From IMG/VR virus record IMGVR_UViG_3300031703_000026, positions 1 to 35,140 of that record: a DNA stretch of 35,140 bases; one strand, written 5' to 3'. This stretch comes from a virus. The position numbers and the translations under genes were made by a program. The notes under the pieces were generated by a model. That model searched no databases, was not told the origin of the DNA, and saw only the letters and a list, made by a program, of their open reading frames with translations. Within the stretch, counting starts at the first letter, position 1, and every line of letters starts with the position of its first letter. Positions 1 through 6,981 of the stretch are shown in pieces.

Positions 1-430
1 GCCGACTCGGGATTGAGGGCGTATGTGAACCATACGTTCGGACAAGTTGGGTGAACTCCGACACTGCTTCTCGTTAACCACAAAATTGTTTACAACACAA
101 AACATCCAGTACTCTAAAGGTACGTGGGTGACTAGTATTTACCGTACAGAAATGTACACACCGCTGATAGATATATTACTATCGACTTTGATTAAATTTT
201 GTTCTATGTGGATTAATCAAGGTGCCGTTGAGACGCAAGTCGCAATACTAAGTTAAGAGGGAATCGTCAACCGACCTCGCCATTACTAGTGGCTAACTTA
301 GACATAGAAGTCTGATGAACTAAACAAGTTTTTGCTCATTTTACACGTTGTCCTTCTAGGAGGGCAATTGTGTCTTCCAAACCAACAAGTAATTAAAAGA
401 TATATGGTATTATAATATTATTAATAATAT
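1..430. other. Hairpin-rich stretch without a convincing gene; possible structured RNA
   Basis: No reading frame here has a credible start, ribosome site and composition. The frame open from base 1 ends at a TGA at 52-54, so a partial 3' gene end cannot be excluded, but its codons (AGG, TCG, GCC) are unlike the AT-rich phage genes. A frame at 47-256 would need a TTG start without a ribosome site. Bases 1-62 are richer in G+C than the rest and fold into adjacent hairpins: 20-25 with 31-36 (CGTATG/CATACG) and 38-42 with 57-61 (TCGGA/TCCGA). Further inverted pairs lie near 258-280, 299-316 and 349-368. This resembles a structured RNA or the edge of a group I intron, but I found no diagnostic core sequence of a known class. 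Confidence 0.3.
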
Positions 431-466
431 GTTTGGAAGAGAATTAAATGACGAAATAAATCTTCT

Positions 467-495
467 TTGAGTGGAAACGAAAAGAAATTTATAAG
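467..495 (+). promoter_or_regulatory. Sigma70-like promoter before the GIY-YIG gene
   Basis: TTGAGT at 467-472 and TATAAG at 490-495 are separated by 17 nt. A 6-bp palindromic hairpin (TAGGTC-TTTA-GACCTA, about 500-515) overlaps the expected transcription start and could be an operator or a leader hairpin. The promoter lies about 70 nt upstream of the GIY-YIG gene. The assignment rests on motif match only. Confidence 0.45.
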
Positions 496-563
496 TTATT
501 AGGTCTTTAGACCTATTAGTATAACTATATATGAGAGATATGATTAATGGCGAGTGATAGTAA

Positions 564-998
564 ATGAGTTGGACGTATAACAATATAGTAGTGAATGAAT
601 TACCTGAAGATGCTGAGGGATTTGTGTATCTGATTACCAATCTTTCTAATGACCGCAAATACGTAGGTAAAAAACTTGCGAGATTTAAGACTACTAAACC
701 TCCACTTAAAGGAAGAAAGAACAAAAGACGTGGTACTAAAGAAAGTGATTGGAGAACCTATTGGGGATCATCGGATCACTTGAATGCGGACGTGTTAGAA
801 TTCGGCGAAGATAACTTCACTAGAGAAATTTTGTGTTATTGTCCGAGTAGAGGAATACTAAGTTACATGGAAGCGAAAGAACAGTTTGACCGTAAAGTAT
901 TAGAAACTGACGAATACTATAATGGTATTATTAACGTAAGAATAGGAAGTTCAAAATTACTTTCTGAACATCTACAGAACCTTAACCAAAAAATATAG
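564..998 (+). CDS. GIY-YIG family endonuclease-like protein
   Basis: A 144-residue protein with a GIY-YIG nuclease pattern. The first half-motif is VYLI at residues 21-24 and the second is YVG at 33-35, followed by the lysine-rich loop and a W..YWGSS segment at about 63-70 that is typical of free-standing phage GIY-YIG proteins. E103 in the YMEAKEQF helix is the likely metal-binding glutamate. Such proteins are common in T4-like phages as selfish or homing nucleases that nick or cut DNA; the target here is unknown. There is no DNA-binding tail like that of I-TevI, so this is essentially a bare catalytic domain. The ribosome site is weak. The 3' end overlaps the converging small membrane gene by 17 nt. 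The family call is fairly sure; the homing role is inference. Confidence 0.75.
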   Translation: MSWTYNNIVVNELPEDAEGFVYLITNLSNDRKYVGKKLARFKTTKPPLKGRKNKRRGTKESDWRTYWGSSDHLNADVLEFGEDNFTREILCYCPSRGILSYMEAKEQFDRKVLETDEYYNGIINVRIGSSKLLSEHLQNLNQKI

Positions 999-1227
999 GC
1001 CCCAAGAGCCATTGGTATATTCCCAGTATATCAATTCCCAAGAAAAACAAATTCTGTACAATCATAGGTTTATCTTTTACTTTGATGAAAGCATAAAGTA
1101 TGATACAGTGTCCCATCGCAAATAATGGAAACGCATATTTAGATTCAGGTATATTAAACGATATCAACACACCTGCACATACAAACATTGCTGTCGCAAT
1201 CCACTTCATCTTATCAATAGTAATCAT
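982..1227 (-). CDS. Small three-segment membrane protein
   Basis: An 81-residue, very hydrophobic protein with three probable membrane helices at about residues 8-24, 31-49 and 57-80. The last contains an aromatic GIYQWLLG segment that recalls half-sized PnuC or SWEET-type transporters, but the match is by eye and weak. It would sit in the host inner membrane. The start has a GAGAG ribosome site a few bases upstream. The gene lies just downstream of the strong terminator at 1269-1298, so it probably has its own promoter; a TAAATA-containing box (1252-1259, minus) is a candidate. Its end overlaps the GIY-YIG gene tail to tail. Function unknown. Confidence 0.6.
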   Translation of the reverse strand: MITIDKMKWIATAMFVCAGVLISFNIPESKYAFPLFAMGHCIILYAFIKVKDKPMIVQNLFFLGIDILGIYQWLLGPIFFG

Positions 1228-1251
1228 GTTACACTCTCTTTGTTATGTTAT

Positions 1252-1259
1252 TATTTAGT
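1252..1259 (-). promoter_or_regulatory. Weak late-promoter-like box before the membrane gene
   Basis: The minus strand reads ACTAAATA, sharing six of eight bases with the T4 late consensus TATAAATA, about 25-30 nt upstream of the start at 1227. It is listed because the gene is cut off from upstream transcription by a terminator and needs a promoter. Tentative. Confidence 0.25.
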
Positions 1260-1264
1260 CACCC

Positions 1265-1421
1265 AAAAAAAAGCCCAACAAGAGTATGTCGGGCTTTTCT
1301 GTCGTACTCTCTATCAACATGGAGGTACTTTATTTTAGTGTGGTACTCTCTTGTTGTATAGAGTTATTAATGAAACTAGTGCCTGTGAGAGAGGTTTAGA
1401 GGAGACAAAAGTATCATCAAT
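1265..1421 (-). ncRNA. Candidate small RNA between a promoter and a terminator
   Basis: On the minus strand a good sigma70-like promoter (1428-1456) is followed about 150 nt later by an intrinsic terminator (1269-1298 with its T-run to 1265). The only ATG frame in this interval is about 13 codons without a ribosome site. The interval contains short inverted pairs, such as GTAC with GTAC and CTCT with GAGAG. The arrangement is the one expected of an independently transcribed phage small RNA. It could also be an unneeded second promoter with the terminator serving the upstream operon only. The RNA itself is inferred. Confidence 0.45.
1269..1298 (-). terminator. Intrinsic terminator
   Basis: The perfect 8-bp stem AAAAGCCC (1269-1276) with GGGCTTTT (1291-1298) closes a 14-nt loop. 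Read on the minus strand it ends in a run of eight T (1265-1272), so it should stop transcription from the sigma/recombination operon and from the 1428-1456 promoter. In the plus direction it ends in TTTT-C and is weaker. Confidence 0.85.
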
Positions 1422-1427
1422 GTAGAT

Positions 1428-1456
1428 ATCATAACATAAAGAAATGATAAAGTCAA
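1428..1456 (-). promoter_or_regulatory. Sigma70-like promoter for a short transcript
   Basis: On the minus strand TTGACT (1451-1456), a 17-nt spacer and TATGAT (1428-1433). The -35 hexamer is identical to those of the promoters at 5935-5964 and 30921-30949. It lies just inside or after the end of the histone-like gene and points at the terminator, with no convincing gene between. Confidence 0.6.
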
Positions 1457-1461
1457 GCTTT

Positions 1462-1641
1462 TTACATATTATTTTTCTTATCTTGAATTTCTGCTCTACG
1501 GACCTTAGTAAGTTTACCAATGTCGCCTAATGCTTTTCGGGCACGAGCGGCTGATGCTTTCACACCTTTTTCTTCAAACTTGGTTGCTTCTGCTAAGTAC
1601 TCTTCTACTGCGTTTAAAATATCCTGATGTACATTACTCAT
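1462..1641 (-). CDS. Histone H1-like (Hc1-type) small basic protein
   Basis: A 59-residue protein rich in K, A and E, with the pattern FxEKGxKAxxxRARKALGxIxKxxKxxRxEIQ. This is the small Hc1/histone-H1-like family seen in bacteria and T4-like phages, thought to bind DNA. The start at 1641 is preferred over the upstream in-frame start at 1704 because AGGAGT lies 6 nt before it, the family begins here, and the longer form would run into gp46. It is the last gene of the minus-strand operon, 10 nt after gp46. Its place beside the recombination nuclease suggests binding or bending phage or host DNA; the precise role is unknown. Confidence 0.65.
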   Translation of the reverse strand: MSNVHQDILNAVEEYLAEATKFEEKGVKASAARARKALGDIGKLTKVRRAEIQDKKNNM

Positions 1642-1651
1642 TGTATTACTC

Positions 1652-3430
1652 CTAAGTGTTATTAATGGCGCTTTCCTCTTCATGAGAAAAACTTGTGAAA
1701 CCATTTTCTTTTATTACATTAAGGACACTTGAAACGCGCCCTTGTAATTCGTCTTTGTGTGATATCAAATACACACTTCTATTTCCATCTCTTACCATCT
1801 TTTTAAGAATAGCAAGTGATGACTCGACACCGTTCGTGTCCATTCCGCTATCTATCAATTCATCGACAAACAACACGTTAATTGTGCTGTATAATGACTC
1901 GAATATGTCACGGAAACTCCAACTTAAACCTAATATAAGTCGGTTTCTTTCACCCCTAGATAAGTTATCGAAGTCTAAGTCTCTGCCAAGTTCAGTAATT
2001 TCTACTGACAAATCGCTTTGAAATACAACATCGTGTGGTAATCCCAACTTATCTAAGTAATATGCTAGACGGGAATTCAAGTAACTTAAATTCTGGTCTA
2101 TAATCTTCTTACGAATGAAACTATCTTTGTTAGTTAGTAATTTCATCAAAAACTCTTGATGGTCACGTAAAGAAACTAACGAAGCCATATGTCCGTAATC
2201 TATTTCTTCAAGTGCGCCTTCTCTCATATCATTGATTTGGTCAGTGTATGGGTCTTCAGTGTTCTTATTGCTTTCTACCTGCTCTATCAACTTCGCTACA
2301 GAATTTTGATGCTCATACGCATCGGATAATGTATCGTAGAATGTCACTGGTTTAGTACCAGTTTCGCCGATTGATTCAATTAAAGAATTATGTTCTAAAA
2401 GAGAAGTGCTATTAGTAAGTACTTGTGATTCTGCTTCATGTTTCTGTTCGTTTTTAGTACCAAGAATTTCTTCTTGTTTAGAATCGTGAATATCTTGACC
2501 ACAACTGTGACACTTATGATCTTCAATAGACTTGATTTCTTTCTCAAGACGATTGATTAGTGTAACTTGTTTCTTACTATCTGCTTCGATACTTGTTATC
2601 CAAGTATTTGCTTGTTTGATACTCGCTACGTTTTCAGAATAAGTTGCCAATAGAGTATGATTCTTCAATTCAGATTCAATATCAACGTGAGACAATGCCG
2701 ACACACCTGCTTCTAATGTTTCTAAGTCTAATGTTTGTTTATTAGTCCAAACACGCTGTCTGCGTTCGATGTCTTTAATACTTTTTAGTATACGTGCGTT
2801 AGTATCTTCAGATGCCTTTAACGTATACTCTTCTTCTTTTATCTGTTCTTTAGTATTCTTTGTTATCTCTTTTAACGTTTCTGCTTTACGAGATAACTCA
2901 GTGATTCCTAATAACTCTTCGATCAGTTCTCTTTGGTCATTAGCACGTAATGATAAGAATGGTTCAGTGTATGTATTAAGAGCAACGATGTGCTTAAACA
3001 TAGCGTGAGAAACACCGATGATGTTCTCTACTTCAACTTGAGTCTGTCGCATTTCACCTTGAGATGCGTTAATTACTTCGTTAAGTTCTGAACCATCTCT
3101 TAGAAAATGAAATACATTTGGTCTACGACCACGTTCAATGCGATAATCATGTCCGTTGAAAGTAAAGTCAACAGTGACCATCATACCTTTAGAGTTCGTT
3201 TTGTTAATTAAGTTATCTTTACGAATGTTAGTTAATGCGGTTCCGTATAATCCATAACTTAATGCGTTGATGATGGTAGTCTTACCTGTTCCATTACGAG
3301 AACCATCGCCGCCTAAGTCTATGTTGTTACCTAGAACTAATGTTAAATCTTCTTGGTCTAATTTCACAGCCTGAGTAACATTACCCACGCTCATGAAATT
3401 ACGAATTGTTATATTTTTGATTACTAACAA
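1652..3430 (-). CDS. 46: Recombination endonuclease subunit gp46 (Rad50/SbcC-like ATPase)
   Basis: A 592-residue SMC-type ATPase, close to the 560 residues of T4 gp46. Walker A is GSRNGTGKTT (residues 43-52). A long coiled-coil region (about 165-440) is split by a zinc hook, C307-H-S-C310. The ABC signature is LSRGER (490-495) and Walker B is INVLFVDE (517-524), followed by a D-loop and SHKDEL. With gp47 it resects DNA ends for recombination-dependent replication and helps degrade host DNA. The start is a TTG at 3428-3430 with GAGAGG 7 nt upstream, 2 nt after the dehydrogenase stop. The next in-frame ATG would remove the first beta-strand of the ATPase head. Confident. Confidence 0.93.
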   Translation of the reverse strand: MLVIKNITIRNFMSVGNVTQAVKLDQEDLTLVLGNNIDLGGDGSRNGTGKTTIINALSYGLYGTALTNIRKDNLINKTNSKGMMVTVDFTFNGHDYRIERGRRPNVFHFLRDGSELNEVINASQGEMRQTQVEVENIIGVSHAMFKHIVALNTYTEPFLSLRANDQRELIEELLGITELSRKAETLKEITKNTKEQIKEEEYTLKASEDTNARILKSIKDIERRQRVWTNKQTLDLETLEAGVSALSHVDIESELKNHTLLATYSENVASIKQANTWITSIEADSKKQVTLINRLEKEIKSIEDHKCHSCGQDIHDSKQEEILGTKNEQKHEAESQVLTNSTSLLEHNSLIESIGETGTKPVTFYDTLSDAYEHQNSVAKLIEQVESNKNTEDPYTDQINDMREGALEEIDYGHMASLVSLRDHQEFLMKLLTNKDSFIRKKIIDQNLSYLNSRLAYYLDKLGLPHDVVFQSDLSVEITELGRDLDFDNLSRGERNRLILGLSWSFRDIFESLYSTINVLFVDELIDSGMDTNGVESSLAILKKMVRDGNRSVYLISHKDELQGRVSSVLNVIKENGFTSFSHEEESAINNT

Positions 3431-3432
3431 AC

Positions 3433-4032
3433 TTATGCCTCTCTTGCAAAACTGCCATATTGAATAGGATCAATTGACACTTCGTTAACGTTAATGTACT
3501 CTGGTTGATTAAGAACCCATAGTACTACCTCTGCTACATACTCTACATCGATAAGTTTTCTATCTGGATGTTTCTTCATAACACTAGGTGTAGTTAAACT
3601 ACCTGGTGATATTAATGTTGTTTTAATATTACTGCCGCCCATTGCCATATAAGTTAAATCTCTATTATATGCTTTGAGGGCTTTCTTTTCTGTTGGATAT
3701 CTCCAAGTTCTTCCTTTGACACCAGTATCAGCAGTTGAGCCAATACTTATAATATGTGCGTTCTTTCTAGAATCTTCTTCAATTGCAGTGAATACACTTT
3801 CTAGAATTAATGTCTGGTGAAACTTCCAAATAGCAGAGTTGTTAATAAAGATATCGAAATCTCCATCAACATAGTAGTTCGCTAGTTTAGTATGTGCTTC
3901 AGTATTATCTAAATTATAACCGTTACTTCTACTTGCTGTTTCGTATTCTATATCTGGAATAGTATCGAATAAATCACATATTGCTTTGCACAAGCCATAG
4001 TTACGACTTCCAGTAATTAGTATTTTTTTCAT
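3433..4032 (-). CDS. Short-chain dehydrogenase/reductase family protein
   Basis: A 199-residue single-domain Rossmann protein. TGSRNYGL at residues 7-14 is the dinucleotide-binding loop, though the usual last glycine is C15. NNSA at 64-67 corresponds to the NNAG motif. The catalytic set is serine in the ISIGST strand (S97 or S99), Y112 and K116 (YxxxK), with PG at 143-144 after the ISPGSL strand. It is shorter than the usual 250 residues but keeps the triad, so it is probably an active NAD(P)H enzyme; the substrate is unknown. The start overlaps the gp47 stop (ATGA, 4029-4032) and the end lies 2 nt before gp46, so it is translated inside the gp47-gp46 pair. It looks like an acquired metabolic gene. 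Confidence 0.8.
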   Translation of the reverse strand: MKKILITGSRNYGLCKAICDLFDTIPDIEYETASRSNGYNLDNTEAHTKLANYYVDGDFDIFINNSAIWKFHQTLILESVFTAIEEDSRKNAHIISIGSTADTGVKGRTWRYPTEKKALKAYNRDLTYMAMGGSNIKTTLISPGSLTTPSVMKKHPDRKLIDVEYVAEVVLWVLNQPEYINVNEVSIDPIQYGSFAREA

Positions 4033-5048
4033 AGATTATTGTAAATTTCAATCAGTACTTTTTTGTCAAAACTTCCATCAGTTGCTAATGAAGACAATTG
4101 AGCGATAACAATTTCGTCAATAGTTTCAAAGTGAATTTCAGCACCAGTATCATTTTCATGTTCAGTATTCTTAACTTGAACAAGAGTAACATCACGTAAG
4201 TCGTATGTTTCTACAAATGTATCTTTGATAAAGTTTGCTTCCTCATACGATATATCGATATCTAATGTTATCTTTACTGCTGTCTTAGGTAATAGATACT
4301 CGTCTGGAGCGTCAAGTAACTTAGACAATGCAATTGACTTATACTTCGGTGCATCTGGCCATGTAAAGAATTCTGGATCTTTGTCCCATTCTAAAAACAT
4401 CCAACCTCGATCATCGTCCCATACATCTGAGAAGTTATGTGGGAACGCATTGCCAATATAGATTACATTATCTTTTACTTGGCGTTTATGAAAGTGACCA
4501 GTAAATACATAGTCTTGATTCTTAAACATACTACCTTTCAATCCACCATGGTCAGGCATTTCAATCATAGCATTAAGTTTGAATGTGGGTAGTTCTAAGT
4601 GACTAAAGATATACTTTGTTTTTAGTTTTGGTACCTTCTTCCATTCATCTCCTACTAACCAGGGAACAATAGCAACATCGCCTTCTACTAATGTATCTCT
4701 TACAAGAATTATATTAGGAAGGTCGTCAATGAATTCCATAGAGTTTACATCTCGGCTCTCACGATAAAACAAATCATGATTTCCTAGAATAACATAAACT
4801 TTTTCGAATGCTTTGCTCAATCTTCTCAAGCCAGCAATGCTATATTTCATAGTTGATATATTAAGACTAGACCTATTATGGTGCCAGTCTCCTAGAAATA
4901 TACATGTCTCACAATCTCTTTCTTTAGCATCTGCAATAAACCAATCAATGAAATCTAAACAATCTTCATTATGTTGCTTGGCGTTATTTTTAAGACCCCA
5001 ATGAATATCTGTAAAACATGCTGCCTTCTTAAATAAGTTTTTACTCAT
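4029..5048 (-). CDS. 47: Recombination endonuclease subunit gp47 (Mre11/SbcD-like nuclease)
   Basis: A 339-residue calcineurin-type phosphoesterase, the same size as T4 gp47. Metal-binding motifs appear in order: D14-x-H16, G53-D54-x-x-H57, G89-N-H-D92, H150 in FSHLE, and G184-H185-F-H187. It is the nuclease partner of the gp46 ATPase. The start at 5048 (MSKNLF) is preferred to an upstream in-frame start at 5093: the shorter form starts directly at the first strand, and its ATG overlaps the sigma-gene stop by 8 nt, giving translational coupling. Its own stop overlaps the dehydrogenase start. Confidence 0.93.
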   Translation of the reverse strand: MSKNLFKKAACFTDIHWGLKNNAKQHNEDCLDFIDWFIADAKERDCETCIFLGDWHHNRSSLNISTMKYSIAGLRRLSKAFEKVYVILGNHDLFYRESRDVNSMEFIDDLPNIILVRDTLVEGDVAIVPWLVGDEWKKVPKLKTKYIFSHLELPTFKLNAMIEMPDHGGLKGSMFKNQDYVFTGHFHKRQVKDNVIYIGNAFPHNFSDVWDDDRGWMFLEWDKDPEFFTWPDAPKYKSIALSKLLDAPDEYLLPKTAVKITLDIDISYEEANFIKDTFVETYDLRDVTLVQVKNTEHENDTGAEIHFETIDEIVIAQLSSLATDGSFDKKVLIEIYNNL

Positions 5049-5910
5049 CGTCAGCGTAAATCTCTTTGATAGTTTCTGTAGGGACAGCATCATCGGTTAT
5101 TTTAGTTTTGATGATTTGCTGCCAGCGTTCTTGTGACTTCATTTCGTGTGCTAACTGTCTAGTCCAACTAGGCGCTTGTCCTGCCTTCTCTAATAAGTCA
5201 TCACGAATACCTTGATTCTTCTTTTCGATGTTTAATACACGAGTGAAAGAGTTATTCACTACAGTTGTATAGTATGCGAATGGATTATCACTCTTATCTT
5301 CGTTGAACTGTAGTCCAATCTGTGCTAATTGTAACAATGCTTGTCCACGCATTTCGTCAATGTAAGTGTAACCACGCCAGTTTGATCGTTGTGAATATCG
5401 TTCTACTAACTTGATATACATCGTTGCCAAAATAGCAGTAATCTTACCACCATTCAAATCAAATTCTTTATTCTTATTGTAATGTGATAGTCCAACTTCA
5501 CGGACAACTTCATTTACATAAGTATAATGTTTGAATGCTGGAAATTGTAATTTAACTTTATGATCTGCGACTGTTTTTGGATTCGCCTTTCTGCCTGGTT
5601 CATCAGGTATATGATCAAATCCCATTACACGGAATACTATTCCTTCTTCATCGAATGTATCTGGGTCAATTTCGAAATCAACCTGCTTTTTCTTTTTGTC
5701 GTCATTGGCATCCCATGCTAGTTTTTGAAGACGCTTTGCTTTGTGCTTTCTAGCATCTTCAACCGCACCTGGAATATCATCAGTTGTATATAAAATACTA
5801 TCGTACTGATTATGTGTATCTCTATCTTCAAACCAACAATAGTTAGATTTGGAAATATGAATTTGTTTCAACATATCTTTGTTGTTTAGATAGTTCTGTC
5901 TTCTTGCCAT
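5041..5910 (-). CDS. 55: RNA polymerase sigma factor for late transcription, gp55-like
   Basis: A 289-residue protein with a sigma region-2-like core. Residues about 160-240 contain the helices with WRGYTYIDEMRGQAL and NPFAYYTTVVNNSFTRVL, the gp55 pattern for binding core polymerase and reading the late TATAAATA box. It is longer than T4 gp55 (185 residues), mainly through a charged N-terminal portion at about residues 20-130. The start at 5910 (MARRQ) is chosen because AGGAGA lies 8 nt before it; an in-frame start at 5946 has none and would sit inside the promoter. It is the first gene of the minus operon behind TTGACT-18-TATAAT. Late boxes in front of the structural operons are its expected targets. 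Confidence 0.9.
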   Translation of the reverse strand: MARRQNYLNNKDMLKQIHISKSNYCWFEDRDTHNQYDSILYTTDDIPGAVEDARKHKAKRLQKLAWDANDDKKKKQVDFEIDPDTFDEEGIVFRVMGFDHIPDEPGRKANPKTVADHKVKLQFPAFKHYTYVNEVVREVGLSHYNKNKEFDLNGGKITAILATMYIKLVERYSQRSNWRGYTYIDEMRGQALLQLAQIGLQFNEDKSDNPFAYYTTVVNNSFTRVLNIEKKNQGIRDDLLEKAGQAPSWTRQLAHEMKSQERWQQIIKTKITDDAVPTETIKEIYADDE

Positions 5911-5934
5911 TGTTATTTCTCCTGTATAAGTCCC

Positions 5935-5964
5935 ATTATAGCACATCTAATGTACTAAAGTCAA
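5935..5964 (-). promoter_or_regulatory. Sigma70-like promoter of the sigma/recombination operon
   Basis: On the minus strand TTGACT (5959-5964), an 18-nt spacer and a perfect TATAAT (5935-5940), ending 25 nt before the gp55-like start codon. It would be read by unmodified host polymerase, consistent with early or middle expression of the sigma and recombination genes. It is divergent from the late box at 6025-6032. Confidence 0.75.
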
Positions 5965-6024
5965 CTACTTTATGCTAATATACGTGAAAACCACTATATC
6001 TCAAAACTTCGAATATTATAGGAC

Positions 6025-6032
6025 GATAAATA
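6025..6032 (+). promoter_or_regulatory. T4-type late promoter box of the first baseplate operon
   Basis: GATAAATA, one base from the T4 late consensus TATAAATA, 27 nt upstream of the start at 6059. It has no -35 partner, as expected for gp55-directed promoters. The same octamer precedes 14728 and 28316, which supports it as a real recurring element. Confidence 0.7.
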
Positions 6033-6058
6033 CTGTTATAATTTTAGGAGTAACAATT

Positions 6059-6694
6059 ATGGCGACACCATATAAAACAAAACAACCAGTATATTTGAAA
6101 GAACCAAGTGGCAGATTACAGAATATACTGGATCCAAAATATGAGTCAACTGGTGGTGGACGTACATCTCAAATCGCCACTCCGACTATACTTAATTTTC
6201 CGTTTACTCCTACAATATCGGTTATTCAGAGTGCGAATTATTCATCATATGATTTAACTCATACAAACTTTCAACAACGTGCGTTTGATAGTTCTACTAA
6301 CATGGACCTTAACATAACGGCACCGATGATTGTGAGAAACGAGGAAGAGGCACTATACGTGTATAACGCGGCATTATTCATTAGAGCATCAATGAAAATG
6401 TCATTTGGCCAAGATGATAATCCTGGTATGCCACCTCCAGTATTGCGATTTTATTCTCATGGTATATATGAAAACGTGCCATGTATGATTCGTGACTTTA
6501 CGTGGAACTTAGATTCAGACATAGATTATGTAGAAATAACTGACCCTAATAATAGCAAAAAAATTATAAGAATTCCAGTAATGAACATGTTTGTTTTGTC
6601 ATTATCAACTACTTACTCTCCTAAAGATGTAAGAGAAAAATTTAGTGTAAAACACTATCTTCAAGGCAACTTAAAGGATCAAGGTTATGTATAA
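6059..6694 (+). CDS. Baseplate tail-tube cap/initiator-like protein (gp48/gp54 type)
   Basis: A 211-residue protein, first gene of the baseplate operon. The C-terminal half has the tube-fold pattern PPVLRFYSHGIYENVPCMI-DFTW followed by D-DYVEI and a final IPVMN-FVLSLS strand, which recalls the gp48/gp54 tube-cap family that joins baseplate hub and tail tube. The start at 6059 has AGGAG 8 nt upstream; an in-frame start at 5972 would lie upstream of the late promoter. The stop overlaps gp53 by 8 nt. Which T4 gene it corresponds to is uncertain, since only one such protein is visible here. Confidence 0.6.
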   Translation: MATPYKTKQPVYLKEPSGRLQNILDPKYESTGGGRTSQIATPTILNFPFTPTISVIQSANYSSYDLTHTNFQQRAFDSSTNMDLNITAPMIVRNEEEALYVYNAALFIRASMKMSFGQDDNPGMPPPVLRFYSHGIYENVPCMIRDFTWNLDSDIDYVEITDPNNSKKIIRIPVMNMFVLSLSTTYSPKDVREKFSVKHYLQGNLKDQGYV

Positions 6695-6977
6695 AGCAAA
6701 TTCTCCTTGGAATAGAACTCCAGTGATTGACGACACAATATTAGATATAATGAAAAAGAGATTTATCTACAAAGATCCGTATGACGAGGAATATACAATA
6801 CCTCAACAGTTTGACGAACGTCCAGATTTGTGTAGTTACGAATTTTATGGTACTGCGAAGTATTGGTGGATATTTGCTCAACGAAACTCAGATATCATAA
6901 TAGATCCAATTAGAGGATTTACAACGGGAACTGTCATCAGAATTCCTAGTAAAGAAAATATTAGCAAGATGGTGTAA
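6687..6977 (+). CDS. 53: Baseplate wedge protein gp53
   Basis: A 96-residue protein with the gp53 core: a YEFYGTAKYWWIFAQRN segment (about residues 52-68), then DPI-GF-TGTVIRIPS near the C-terminus, a LysM-like end. gp53 joins wedges to each other and to the hub during baseplate assembly. T4 gp53 is about twice as long, so this is a core-only version, common in marine relatives. It overlaps the preceding gene by 8 nt and lies 4 nt before the large hub-like gene, so co-translation is likely. Confidence 0.85.
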   Translation: MYKANSPWNRTPVIDDTILDIMKKRFIYKDPYDEEYTIPQQFDERPDLCSYEFYGTAKYWWIFAQRNSDIIIDPIRGFTTGTVIRIPSKENISKMV

Positions 6978-6981
6978 ATAA

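Noticed and set aside
47-256. A 69-codon open frame on the plus strand
   Set aside because: It needs a TTG start without a ribosome site, its amino acid make-up is not protein-like, and it lies across strong hairpins.
312-345. CTGATGA resembling the core of a hammerhead ribozyme
   Set aside because: The required GAAA after the second stem is absent and no matching third stem was found.
1-430. Group I intron or tmRNA
   Set aside because: I could not find a convincing intron P7 pairing, a tmRNA tag frame or a tRNA-like end. Left as an unassigned structured stretch.
410-724. A 104-codon frame on the minus strand
   Set aside because: It overlaps the GIY-YIG gene antisense and crosses its promoter; it has no domain pattern.
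1335-1520. A 61-codon frame on the minus strand
   Set aside because: It overlaps the end of the histone-like gene, spans the promoter at 1428-1456 and has no ribosome site.
5972-6058. N-terminal extension of the tube-cap-like protein
   Set aside because: The extension would start upstream of the late promoter box, whereas the ATG at 6059 has AGGAG at the right distance.
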